Positions 42,144 through 50,486 of a DNA stretch of 64,000 nucleotides are shown one piece after another. The notes beneath the pieces were generated by a model that was given only the letters and a program-made list of their open reading frames with translations, ran no database searches and was not told the origin of the DNA. The stretch's first letter is position 1, and each line of letters begins with the position of its first letter. This DNA is from Streptomyces sp. NBC_00568. Its GTDB lineage: Bacteria > Actinomycetota > Actinomycetes > Streptomycetales > Streptomycetaceae. The position numbers and the translations under genes were made by a program. The stretch is from NCBI RefSeq assembly GCF_026341855.1, contig NZ_JAPENW010000001.1:6687001-6751000 (forward strand), given 5' to 3'.

Positions 42144-42536
42144 TCAGTCGTGCAGCATGCGGGCGAGCACAGACCGCTGCAGGGGGAGCACCTCGGCGTG
42201 CAGGTCGCGGCCCTTCGAGGTGAGGGCGACCCATACTCCGCGGCGGTCCTCCTGGCAGACGGTGCGTTCCACCAGGCCGTCCTTCTCCAGACGGCCGATG
42301 AGGCGGGACAGCGCGCTCTGGCTCAGATGGACCCCGCCCGCGATGTTCTGTACCCGGCACTGCTCGCCCGGCTCCGAGACCGTGCCCGAGGCGAGGATGT
42401 CCAGGACCTCGAAGTCACTGGCTCCGAGGCCGTGCGGATGCAGCACGCGGTCGATCTCGCACATCGTGCGCGCGTGCACCGAGAGGATGTCCCGCCACTG
42501 GTCCTCCAGGCGGGCACTGGGCGTCTTCGTTGCCAT
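42144..42536 (-). CDS. MarR-family regulator
   Basis: The 130-residue winged-helix protein has dimer helices at both ends, a recognition segment VHLSQSALSRLIGRLEKDG (about 68-86) and a wing VCQEDRRGVWVALT. A perfect inverted repeat lies 26-49 bp upstream of its start, indicating autoregulation. It is downstream of, and on the same strand as, a VOC protein gene. No conserved Cys of OhrR type is visible at the N-terminus. The ligand is unknown. Confidence 0.82.
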   Translation of the reverse strand: MATKTPSARLEDQWRDILSVHARTMCEIDRVLHPHGLGASDFEVLDILASGTVSEPGEQCRVQNIAGGVHLSQSALSRLIGRLEKDGLVERTVCQEDRRGVWVALTSKGRDLHAEVLPLQRSVLARMLHD

Positions 42537-42561
42537 AACTGAACGGTAACAGAGATCCGGC

Positions 42562-42585
42562 CACTAGTTGAGTGTGCAACTAGTG
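42562..42585. promoter_or_regulatory. MarR operator
   Basis: CACTAGTTG-AGTGTG-CAACTAGTG is a perfect 9-6-9 inverted repeat located between the VOC and MarR genes, just before the MarR start codon. Confidence 0.65.
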
Positions 42586-42645
42586 CGTCCGCATGCAATC
42601 GCCGGTGGCCGGCCACGGGATGCGGACGCAGCCGGTCGGCCGTCC

Positions 42646-42996
42646 CTAGGCGGCGGGGTCCTGGATCAGTCCGACGAGGTTGCCGTCCGCGTCCTTGACC
42701 GACGCGATCAGCCTGCCGTTTCCCACGTCCTGGATCTCCTGGAGGGTCTCGGCGCCGGCGCCGAGCAGGGCCGACAGCCGCTCCTTGATGTCGTCGACGT
42801 GCCAGAAGGGGACCGGACCGGTCAGGCCCTTGGCGTGGCCGTTCGGGTCCAGGCCGACATCCTGGCCCGCGTCCTTGAAACCGACGTAGTACGGCTCGTC
42901 CACATACGGCTCCACGCCCAGCAGCGCGCTGAACAGCGCCTTTGTCTGTGCGAGGTCCTTGACGGGGTAGATGATGGTCTTGAGCCCGGCGGTCAT
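42646..42996 (-). CDS. VOC-family (glyoxalase/extradiol-dioxygenase fold) protein
   Basis: The 116-residue protein is a single VOC module: TAGLKTIIYPVKDLAQTKAL, then ALLGVEPYVDEPYYVGF and the C-terminal VKDADGNLVGLIQDP. Metal-ligand positions of glyoxalase I are only partly kept (His/Glu are not all obvious), so it may be a resistance or binding protein rather than an enzyme. A good ribosome site (GGAGGAG) precedes the ATG at 42996. It lies directly upstream of the MarR gene. Confidence 0.75.
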   Translation of the reverse strand: MTAGLKTIIYPVKDLAQTKALFSALLGVEPYVDEPYYVGFKDAGQDVGLDPNGHAKGLTGPVPFWHVDDIKERLSALLGAGAETLQEIQDVGNGRLIASVKDADGNLVGLIQDPAA

Positions 42997-43135
42997 GGCG
43001 ACTCCTCCGTGGTGCGTGGTGGCCGTGTCGGCCGACTGTCGTGCCGTCGGCGTTCCGACGGTGCGTTCACGCTAAGCCGGGGGAGGCGGGTGTGGCTTCT
43101 CGAATCCTGACCGGTGCGCCCGGCCCGGAGCGCGG

Positions 43136-43167
43136 AGGGCCCCGGAGGGTTCGGCCCCCGGGGCCCT
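43136..43167. terminator. terminator of the lacI-ABC operon
   Basis: AGGGCCCCGG (43136-43145) pairs with CCGGGGCCCT (43158-43167) across a 12-nt loop, 57 nt beyond the minus-strand LacI stop. Confidence 0.55.
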
Positions 43168-43223
43168 GCCGTGCTGGGGCCGGCCGGCCGGCAGGCGCGG
43201 CCCGGCGGCTTCCGGCGCTGTCC

Positions 43224-44255
43224 TCAGGTGGACTCGCGGCGCACCAGTTCCGTCGGCAGGATCACCGCCGCCGGATCCTCGCCGCCGATCTGGGCGAGGA
43301 GTACCCGGACCATCTCGGAGCTGATGCGGTCCCAGGGCTGGCGGATGGTGGTGAGGGCCGGGGTGGCGGCGGTGGCGGCGGGGGAGTCGTCGAAGCCGCC
43401 GACGGCGACGTCCTCGGGGACCCGGCGGCCGGCCTTGCGCAGCGCCGCCAGCACACCCTGGGCCATCAGGTCGGAGGCGACGAAGACGGCGTCCACGTCC
43501 GGGGCGCTCTCGAGGAGCCGTTCGGCGCCCGCCTCACCGCTGGCGCGGCTGTAGTCGCCGGAGGCGATCAGGCGTTCGTCGGCCTCGATGCCCGCCTCGG
43601 CGAGCACCTCCCGGTAGCCCGCGAGGCGCTCGACTCCGCCGGGGGTGTCCAGCGGGCCGGTGACCATACCGATCCGGCGCCGTCCGAGGGAGAGCAGGTG
43701 CGTGACCATGTCCCGGGCGCCGTCCCGGTCGTCGGCGGCGACGTAACTCACCTTGGACCCGAGGCCGATGGGCTTGCCGCACGCGACGAGGGGCACGCCC
43801 GCCTCGCGCAGTTCCTCGGCGACCGGATCGCCGGAGTGGCTGGAGACCAGCAGCACCCCGTCGACGTGGCCCGCCGTGATGTAGCGCGTGATGCGCCGCC
43901 GTTCGTCCTGGGTGCCGGCGAGCATCAGCAGGAGGGGCACGTCGTGCGCGGCGAGTGCCTGGGTGCAGCCGCGCAGCAGGACGTTGAAGTTCGGGTCCTC
44001 GAAGAACCGCTCCTGGGGCTCGGTCAGCAGGAAGCCGACCGAGTCGGACCGTCCGGTGATCAGTGAGCGGGCGTGCCGGTTCACGACGTAGCCCGTCCTG
44101 CGGATGGCGGCGTTGACCGCCTCCTGTGCCGAGGGGCTCACGTAGTGCCCGCCGTTGAGCACGCGTGACACGGTGCCGCGTGAGACACCGGCCTCGCGCG
44201 CGACGTCGTGGATCGTCGGCGGCTTGCGTCGGCCCCCCGTGTTGCTCATGGTCAT
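43224..44255 (-). CDS. LacI-family regulator of galactan/galactoside utilisation
   Basis: The 343-residue repressor has an N-terminal LacI HTH (IHDVAREAGVSRGTVSRVL, about residues 15-33), the hinge helix region and a periplasmic-binding-like sugar domain (VDGVLLVSSHSGD; DAVFVASDLMAQGVL). Its start overlaps the stop of the upstream sugar permease (ATGA), making it the last gene of the binding protein-permease-permease-regulator operon. The palindrome at 47579-47592 in the divergent promoter region is the likely operator. The effector is probably galactose or a galacto-oligosaccharide, inferred from GH42 and GH53 next door. Confidence 0.84.
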   Translation of the reverse strand: MTMSNTGGRRKPPTIHDVAREAGVSRGTVSRVLNGGHYVSPSAQEAVNAAIRRTGYVVNRHARSLITGRSDSVGFLLTEPQERFFEDPNFNVLLRGCTQALAAHDVPLLLMLAGTQDERRRITRYITAGHVDGVLLVSSHSGDPVAEELREAGVPLVACGKPIGLGSKVSYVAADDRDGARDMVTHLLSLGRRRIGMVTGPLDTPGGVERLAGYREVLAEAGIEADERLIASGDYSRASGEAGAERLLESAPDVDAVFVASDLMAQGVLAALRKAGRRVPEDVAVGGFDDSPAATAATPALTTIRQPWDRISSEMVRVLLAQIGGEDPAAVILPTELVRREST

Positions 44256-45157
44256 GACTTTACGGCTCCGGACAGCAGGTCGAGGCTCCAGAAGCGCTGG
44301 ATGACCAGGAACAGCGCGACCAGCGGAATGATCGCGAGCAGGGCGCCGGTGATCACCAGGGTGTACAGGGCCGGAGTGTTGGAGCCCTGCTGGAGGAGGG
44401 TGAACAGGCCGAGCGTGATCGGGAACTTCTCGTCGTCGCTGAGCATGATGTAGGGGAGCAGGAAGTTGTTCCACACGGCCACGAACTGGAACAGGAACAC
44501 CGTCACCAGACCGGGCACCATCATGGGCAGCGCGACCCGGGTGAAGATCCGCCACTCCCCGGCGCCGTCCATCCGCCCGGCCTCGACCACGTCACCGGGG
44601 ACGGCGGCGTAGGCGTAGATCCGGGCGAGGTAGACGCCGTACGGGGAGAGGACGAGGGGCAGGAGCACCGACGCGTACGAGTCCGTCAGGTCCGCCTTGG
44701 CGAGGAGCAGGTACTGCGGGATCGCGAGGATCACCGGTGGCATCAGCACGCCCGCCATGAGGATGCTGAAGATGGTCTCGCGGCCCCGGAAGCGGTAGAT
44801 CGCCAGGGCGTAGCCGCTGATCGCCGAGACGGCCGTCGACAGGAGGGCGCCGAGACCGGCGTAGAGGGCGGAGTTGCCCATCCACGTCCAGTAGATGCCG
44901 TCTCGGTAGGCGTTGAGGTCCTTGACGTTCTGGGTGAAGCCGGTGCCCGGCAGGAAGGTGAACGTCGAGAACAGCTCGCGGCCGGACTTGGTGGCCGCGA
45001 TCACCACCCAGGCGACGGGCAGCAGGCAGTAGAGCGCGCCGAGCAGCAGCGTGAGGGTCGGGACCAGGGCGATCCGGTGGCGCAGGGGCGGCCCCTGCGC
45101 GGTGCCGGGCGTCGTGCCCGCGGCCGGCGCCGCCTTGCGGACGGCAAGAGAACTCAT
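44252..45157 (-). CDS. carbohydrate ABC transporter permease (MalG-type)
   Basis: The 301-residue CUT1 permease has about six helices and the EAA loop that docks the ATPase (VVEAGRMDGAGEWRIFTRVALP, positions ~195-216). Overlaps both neighbours by 4 nt. The operon lacks its own ATPase gene, as is usual for Streptomyces CUT1 systems that share the MsiK ATPase encoded elsewhere. It pairs with the MalF-type permease to import galacto-oligosaccharides (inference from locus). Confidence 0.85.
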   Translation of the reverse strand: MSSLAVRKAAPAAGTTPGTAQGPPLRHRIALVPTLTLLLGALYCLLPVAWVVIAATKSGRELFSTFTFLPGTGFTQNVKDLNAYRDGIYWTWMGNSALYAGLGALLSTAVSAISGYALAIYRFRGRETIFSILMAGVLMPPVILAIPQYLLLAKADLTDSYASVLLPLVLSPYGVYLARIYAYAAVPGDVVEAGRMDGAGEWRIFTRVALPMMVPGLVTVFLFQFVAVWNNFLLPYIMLSDDEKFPITLGLFTLLQQGSNTPALYTLVITGALLAIIPLVALFLVIQRFWSLDLLSGAVKS

Positions 45158-46077
45158 CGTGCTTCCTCCTGCTTGGTACGGGAGTTGGCGGCGCGCAGGA
45201 AGCCGAAGGACAGGATCAGTGTGACCACGGCGATGATCACTGCCTCGGCGGCGGCCGCGTAGATGTCACCGGCGCCGAACGCGTCCCGGTAGACCTTCAT
45301 CAGCGGACTCCACGTCGTGGAGACGGAGTTGGTGAGCGGCTTGAGGGTGGTCGGCTCGCTGAACACCTGGAGGGTGGCGATGATCGAGAAGAAGAAGGTG
45401 AGCACCAGGGAGGGTGCCACCATCGGGATCTTGATCCGCAGGGCGGTCTGCAGCGGGGTGGCGCCGTCCAGCTTCGCCGCCTCGTACACCTCGGCCGGGA
45501 TGGCCTGGAGCGCGGTGTAGATGACGATCATGTTGAAGCCGGTGCCGCCCCAGACCGCGATGTTCGACAGCGCGAAGTACAGCGGGCCGCCGTCCAGCAG
45601 GTTCGGCTGCGGCATGCCCAGCTTGTCGAGGACGAAGTAGAAGGGGCTGACGTCCGGGAGGTACAGGAAGCCCCACAGCATGGCCGCGACGACGCCCGGG
45701 ATGGCGTACGGCAGGAAGATCGCGAGCCGGGTGAAGGGGGCGAGGCGCACCTTGTCCGCGTCGAGCATCAGCGCGAGGAGCAGCGCGAGGCCGAGCATCA
45801 CCGGCACCACGATGGCGCCGTAGCCCGCCACGCGCAGCGCGCCGTCGACCAGTTCACTGTCGGTCAGCGCGTCGGTGTAGTTCCTGAGGCCCGCCCAGAC
45901 CTCCTTGCGGGCGCCGGAGCCCAGACCGAGGCCCTTGACCTGGACCTTGTGCAGGCTCAGCCAGAGCGCGTAGCCGATGGGCAGCGCGAAGAAGAGGACG
46001 AAGAGGATCGCCGCGGGGAGGAGGAAACCGTACGGGGCCCCCTTGACCCCGTACGGCTTCCGGCGTGCGGTCGTCAC
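45154..46077 (-). CDS. carbohydrate ABC transporter permease (MalF-type)
   Basis: The 307-residue permease has six predicted helices and the EAA motif EVYEAAKLDGATPLQTALRI. The GTG at 46077 overlaps the binding-protein stop (GTGA), and the stop overlaps the next permease. Upstream in-frame codons belong to the binding-protein gene. It is the channel partner of the MalG-type protein. Confidence 0.85.
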   Translation of the reverse strand: MTTARRKPYGVKGAPYGFLLPAAILFVLFFALPIGYALWLSLHKVQVKGLGLGSGARKEVWAGLRNYTDALTDSELVDGALRVAGYGAIVVPVMLGLALLLALMLDADKVRLAPFTRLAIFLPYAIPGVVAAMLWGFLYLPDVSPFYFVLDKLGMPQPNLLDGGPLYFALSNIAVWGGTGFNMIVIYTALQAIPAEVYEAAKLDGATPLQTALRIKIPMVAPSLVLTFFFSIIATLQVFSEPTTLKPLTNSVSTTWSPLMKVYRDAFGAGDIYAAAAEAVIIAVVTLILSFGFLRAANSRTKQEEAR

Positions 46078-47396
46078 TGAGCGACCCCGAAGCCCTGCTT
46101 CTTCAGGTCGGCGACGGTGGCGTCCTGCATGGTCTTCAGGGCGGCACCGAAGTCCGACTTGTTCTTGGCGGCGGCGCCGAAGGCGTCGTTGAAGGACGTG
46201 TAGGCGACGTTCACGTTCGGGCCCCACGCGGACGGGGCGGTGGTCTTGGCGATCTCCGAGGCCTTCGTGTAGAAGTCCGGCTGGTTGGAGAAGAAGGCCG
46301 GCGGCTGCGAGAAGGCGTCACTGAGCTGGGCGTTGGTGGACGCCGGGTAGATGCCGCTCTCCTTCGCCAGCGCTGCCACCGCCTGCGGGTCCGTGTTCAG
46401 CCAGGCGGCGAACTTCGCGGCGGCCGCCTTGTGCTGGGAATCCGTGGTGACCGCCGTCGAGGAGCCGCCCCAGCTGCCGGTGACGTTGTCGCTGTCCGAC
46501 CACTGCGGCAGGGGGGCCATCGCCCACTTGCCCTTGGTGTCCGGGGCCGCCGTGGTGAGGGTGCCGGGCGCCCACACCGCGCTGACCCAGGCGATCTGCT
46601 TGCCGGTGTTCAGGGCCTTGTTCCAGGCGGGCTGGTACATCGGCTGGTTGTCGATCGCGCCCTCCTTGACGAGACCGCCCCAGAAGTCGGCGACCTTGCG
46701 GGTGGCCGTGTCGTCGATCCCGACCTTCCACTTGTCGCCGGAGGTGGTCCACCACTGGGCGCCCGCCTGCTGGGCCAGACCGGCGAAGAGGCCCGAGTCG
46801 TTGGCGGAGAAGGTGGTCAGCGCCTTGTCCGGCGCCTTCTTCTTCAGCGCGCGGGCGGTCTCGGCGAACTCCTCCCAGGTGGTCGGAACGGTCAGGCCGT
46901 ACTTCTTGAACAGGTCCGCGCGGTAGTAGAACATCATCGGGCCGATGTCCTGCGGGATCGCGTAGACCGCGTCCGTCCCGAGGGTCGTCTGCTGCCAGAC
47001 GCCGTCGGCGAACTTGCTCTTGGCGTCCTTGGACTCGCCGGCTATGTCGGCGAGGGCGTCGTTGCTGACCAGCGTCGGCAGGGCCTGGTACTCGGCCTGG
47101 ACCAGGTCCGGTGCCTTCTTGGCCTTGTGCGCGGTGATGATCTTGGTGACGAGATCGTCGCCCGACGCCTGCTTCTTCACCGTGACGGTGATCCGCTGCT
47201 TCTTCCCCGGCCCCTTGTTCCAGAGGTCGACGACCTTGTCCATGCCCGGCGCCCAGCTCCAGTACGTCAGCGACGCGGGTCCGGACTGGGTTTCGCTCTT
47301 GTCGTCGTCCGACGAGCCGCATGCGGCGAGCGAGGTGGCGCCGAGGACGACGGCGATGGTGCTGGCCACGAGGCGGCTGTGCTTCGTGTTGGGCAT
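46074..47396 (-). CDS. extracellular sugar-binding lipoprotein
   Basis: The 440-residue CUT1 binding protein carries a lipoprotein signal ending TSLAAC-GSS (anchor C26). The mature protein has the type II solute-binding pattern: LTYWSWAPGMDKVVDLWN, APDLVQAEYQALPTL, WWTTSGDKW and SGIYPASTNAQ. It is first in the ABC operon, with a GGGGAG site before ATG 47396. With the two permeases it would import short galactan oligosaccharides released by the GH53 enzyme. Ligand assignment is from context. Confidence 0.86.
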   Translation of the reverse strand: MPNTKHSRLVASTIAVVLGATSLAACGSSDDDKSETQSGPASLTYWSWAPGMDKVVDLWNKGPGKKQRITVTVKKQASGDDLVTKIITAHKAKKAPDLVQAEYQALPTLVSNDALADIAGESKDAKSKFADGVWQQTTLGTDAVYAIPQDIGPMMFYYRADLFKKYGLTVPTTWEEFAETARALKKKAPDKALTTFSANDSGLFAGLAQQAGAQWWTTSGDKWKVGIDDTATRKVADFWGGLVKEGAIDNQPMYQPAWNKALNTGKQIAWVSAVWAPGTLTTAAPDTKGKWAMAPLPQWSDSDNVTGSWGGSSTAVTTDSQHKAAAAKFAAWLNTDPQAVAALAKESGIYPASTNAQLSDAFSQPPAFFSNQPDFYTKASEIAKTTAPSAWGPNVNVAYTSFNDAFGAAAKNKSDFGAALKTMQDATVADLKKQGFGVAQ

Positions 47397-47578
47397 GGAA
47401 CGTTCTCCCCTGACCTGGGCCCCCGCCTGCTGCGGAGGCCTGCCCTGTTCTTGCGCGGTTCGCCTTCGGGGGCGTGCCGCCGGTACCGGGACGACGACCC
47501 CGCGCCCGGCCCTTTCGGGCCTTCGCGCGGTCGCCTCTCGACACCGGAGCTCCCCCTTCGGCACACTCGCGGTGCTTC

Positions 47579-47592
47579 TGTGAGCGTTCACA
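47579..47592. promoter_or_regulatory. LacI-type operator in the GH42/ABC divergent region
   Basis: TGTGAGCGTTCACA has outer arms TGTGA/TCACA perfectly inverted and a 4-bp centre. It lies 116-129 bp before the GH42 start and 183 bp upstream of the binding-protein start, in the expected position for the LacI regulator of both directions. Confidence 0.65.
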
Positions 47593-47707
47593 GTAGAGAA
47601 ACATCCCGGACACTTGTCAATGGTTGTTGCTGTGCGGTTATGTTGGACTCACGCCGCTGGCGCTGTGTGTGCACGTTCCCAAATGATCGATTACACGGGA
47701 GAGATCC

Positions 47708-49729
47708 ATGCCGGAGACCAACCCCAAGGGCCTCACCGGGCTCGCCTTCGGTGGGGACTACAACCCCGAGCAGTGGCCGGAAAGCGTCTGGCCCGAGGAC
47801 GTCCGGCTGATGCGCGAGGCGGGCGTCACGATGGTGAGCGTCGGGATCTTCTCCTGGGCGCTGCTCGAACCGGGTCCGGGCACCTACGAGTTCGGCTGGC
47901 TCGACCGTCTGCTCGACCTGCTGCACGAGAACGGCATACGCGCGGACCTGGGCACCCCCACCGTCGCGCCGCCCGCCTGGTTCTACCGTGAGCACCCCGA
48001 AGCGCTCCCCGAGGCCCCGGACGGCACCCGCTACGCCTTCGGCTCACGCGGCGCCATCTGTCACAGCAACACCGACTACCGCGCGGCCGCCGCCTCCATC
48101 ACGACCCGGCTCGCGACCCGCTACGCCGACCACCCCGCGCTCGCGCTGTGGCACGTCCACAACGAGTACGGCGTCCCCGTCTCGGCCTGCTACTGCGCGT
48201 CCTGCGCCGAGCACTTCCGCCGGTGGCTGACCGGCACCTACGGCACGATCGACGCGCTCAACGAGGCCTGGGGAACCGCCTTCTGGGGCCAGCGCTACGC
48301 CGGCTTCGACCAGATCGACCCGCCGCGCGTGACCCCCACCGTCGGCAATCCGGCCCAGGCGCTGGACTACAAGAGGTTCGCCGACGCGACCATGCGCGAG
48401 AACTTCGTGGCCGAGCGGGACATCCTGCACCGCCTCGCGCCCGGCATCCCGGTCACCACCAACTTCATGACGGCCCTCAGCCAGTGCGACTCCATCGACT
48501 ACTGGGCATGGGGCCGCGAGGTCGACCTCGTCACCAACGACCACTACCTGATGACCGACGGCCGCCGCACCCACGTGAACCTCGCGATGGCCGCCGACCT
48601 CACCCGATCGGTCGCGGGCGGCGCCCCCTGGCTGCTCCTCGAACACTCCACCTCGGGCGTCAACTGGCAGCCCCGCAACCCCGCCAAGGCGCCTGGACAG
48701 ATGGCCCGCAACTCCCTCTCCCACGTGGCGCGCGGCTCCGAGGGAGCCATGTTCTTCCAGTGGCGGCAGTCCCGGCGCGGAGCCGAGAAGTTCCACTCTT
48801 CCATGCTGCCGCACGCCGGCACCGACTCACGGGTGTGGCGGGAGGTCGTCGAACTCGGCGCGTCCATAGACTCGTTGGCTTCCATCAAGGGCACCCGCAC
48901 GGTCGCCGACGTGGCCGTCCTGTGGGACTGGCAGTCCTGGTGGGCCCAGAGCCTCCAGTGGCGCCCCAGCGAGGACCACGACGCACGCGAGCGCGCCGAT
49001 GCCTTCTACGCCGCCCTCTACGACCGCCACCTCACGGTCGACTTCGCCCACCCGGAAGCCGACTTGTCGGCCTATCCCCTTGTCGTCGTACCCGCCCTCT
49101 ACCTGATGACCGAGGCCGCGGGGAACAACCTCAGGGAGTACGTCGACAACGGCGGCACCCTCGTCGTCTCGTACTTCTCCGGCATCGTCGACGAGCACGA
49201 CGCCGTGCACGAGGGCCCCCACCCCGGCGCCCTGCGGGACGTACTCGGCCTGACCGTCGAGGAGTTCTCCCCGCTGCTCCAGGGCGAGCTGGTCCGGATC
49301 ACCGGGCCCGACGGCTCCGAACTCACCGGCGACGTATGGACCGAGTTCGTGGTGCCGCGCGGCGCCGAGACCGTCTGGTCGTACGCCGACGGGCTGACCG
49401 CCGGTCATCCGGCGGTCACCCGGCATCGCCTCGGCGCCGGTTCGGCCTGGTACGTGTCGACGCGTCTCGGTGCCGAGGGCCTGGACGCCCTGATCGGCTG
49501 GGCGGCCGACGACGCCCGCGTCGCGCCGCGCGCCGATCTGCCCCGCGATGTCGAAGTGGTGCGCCGCACCGGTGAGTCGGGCACCTACGTCTTCGCCGTC
49601 AACCACACCGCGTCGGACGCCAAGGTGCCGCTGGACGCGCACGGTACCGAGCTCCTGACGGGCGAACGTGCCGCGGGCCGCCTCGCGGTTCCGGCCGGCG
49701 CGGTGCGGGTCGTGCGCCTCGACGACTGA
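47708..49729 (+). CDS. beta-galactosidase, GH42
   Basis: The 673-residue cytoplasmic glycosidase has the GH42 start GGDYNPEQWPESVW and LLHENGIRADLGTPT, acid/base E153 in HNEYG, nucleophile E312 in LLEHSTSGVNW, then the trimerisation and C-terminal beta domains. The Cys cluster (CYCASCAEHF, residues ~161-170) matches the zinc-binding loop of some GH42 enzymes. No signal peptide, so it would act on imported galacto-oligosaccharides. It is divergent from the ABC operon and upstream of GH53. The ribosome site GGGAGAG is good. Confidence 0.9.
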   Translation: MPETNPKGLTGLAFGGDYNPEQWPESVWPEDVRLMREAGVTMVSVGIFSWALLEPGPGTYEFGWLDRLLDLLHENGIRADLGTPTVAPPAWFYREHPEALPEAPDGTRYAFGSRGAICHSNTDYRAAAASITTRLATRYADHPALALWHVHNEYGVPVSACYCASCAEHFRRWLTGTYGTIDALNEAWGTAFWGQRYAGFDQIDPPRVTPTVGNPAQALDYKRFADATMRENFVAERDILHRLAPGIPVTTNFMTALSQCDSIDYWAWGREVDLVTNDHYLMTDGRRTHVNLAMAADLTRSVAGGAPWLLLEHSTSGVNWQPRNPAKAPGQMARNSLSHVARGSEGAMFFQWRQSRRGAEKFHSSMLPHAGTDSRVWREVVELGASIDSLASIKGTRTVADVAVLWDWQSWWAQSLQWRPSEDHDARERADAFYAALYDRHLTVDFAHPEADLSAYPLVVVPALYLMTEAAGNNLREYVDNGGTLVVSYFSGIVDEHDAVHEGPHPGALRDVLGLTVEEFSPLLQGELVRITGPDGSELTGDVWTEFVVPRGAETVWSYADGLTAGHPAVTRHRLGAGSAWYVSTRLGAEGLDALIGWAADDARVAPRADLPRDVEVVRRTGESGTYVFAVNHTASDAKVPLDAHGTELLTGERAAGRLAVPAGAVRVVRLDD

Positions 49730-49810
49730 CCCGGGTGACGGCCGCGCGGGTCGTCCGACGCGCGCGGCCGTCACCAACCGCCTTCAATCGCGAGGGACTT
49801 GCGTGAGCCT

Positions 49811-49887
49811 GGCAGGTGGCAGGTGGCAGGTGGCAGGTGGCAGGTGGCAGGTGGCAGGCGGCAGGCGGCAGGCGGCAGGCGGCAGGC
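49811..49887. repeat. 7-bp tandem repeat, 11 units
   Basis: Six GGCAGGT units (49811-49852) are followed by five GGCAGGC units (49853-49887) without interruption. The array lies 82 bp after the GH42 stop. Confidence 0.9.
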
Positions 49888-50486
49888 GGCCGGCAGCCTG
49901 CGGGTCGGAGACCGGCGGCCGCACGCCCTGCCGTCTGATCGCGACCCGGCCGCGGCACGGCAGCCGCCCTGGCCGGAACCCCGGGGCGGCGTCGGCACCG
50001 GTCCGGGGCGCCCCCCCGGAGGCGGCACCGAAAGAGCCCCGGTCGCCCAGCCCGCCGGAACCCCGCACCGCCGTCGAGATCGCCACCCGCGGCCGCCCCG
50101 AGCTGCCGAGGTCGCAACCCAGGTACCACGCACAGCCGTTCAGATCCTGCAGACCCGATGACCGCCCCGGGATCGTCCGGGGTCTCAGCCCGGTGAATGC
50201 CCCAGCCGTTCAGATCGCGCAACCCGATGACCGCCCCGGGAGCAGTCCGGGGCGCCCGGCCCGGTCACCGCTCCGGAGCCGTCCAGGTCGCGCAACCCGG
50301 TACCCGCTCCGATCCACCCGGGTCGCGCGGTCCGCCGGTCGCTCCACCTGCCGTCCGAGTCAAAGGTGCTCGACGGCGAGCCGACTCCCCTCCGCCCGTG
50401 TGAGCCATGAAGCCGCGGGCGGAGGGGTTCGCCCCCGGACCCACCGGGGGCACCCCCTCCCCACCACGTCGAAGGGACGACGGACG
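49888..50486. other. intergenic before GH53, repeat-rich
   Basis: No coding region is supported. It holds the ~72-bp repeats at 50133-50320 and a GCCCCCGG/CCGGGGGC hairpin near 50431-50452, ahead of the GH53 ribosome site. Confidence 0.45.
50133..50320. repeat. ~72-bp imperfect tandem repeat, about 2.5 units
   Basis: Units begin at 50133 and 50203 with CAGCCGTTCAGATC and share ACCCGATGACCGCCCCGGGA and GTCCGGGG; a shorter third unit starts near 50276 (AGCCGTCCAGGTCGCGCAACCC). A related fragment near 50109-50130 may be a remnant of an earlier unit. Confidence 0.75.
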
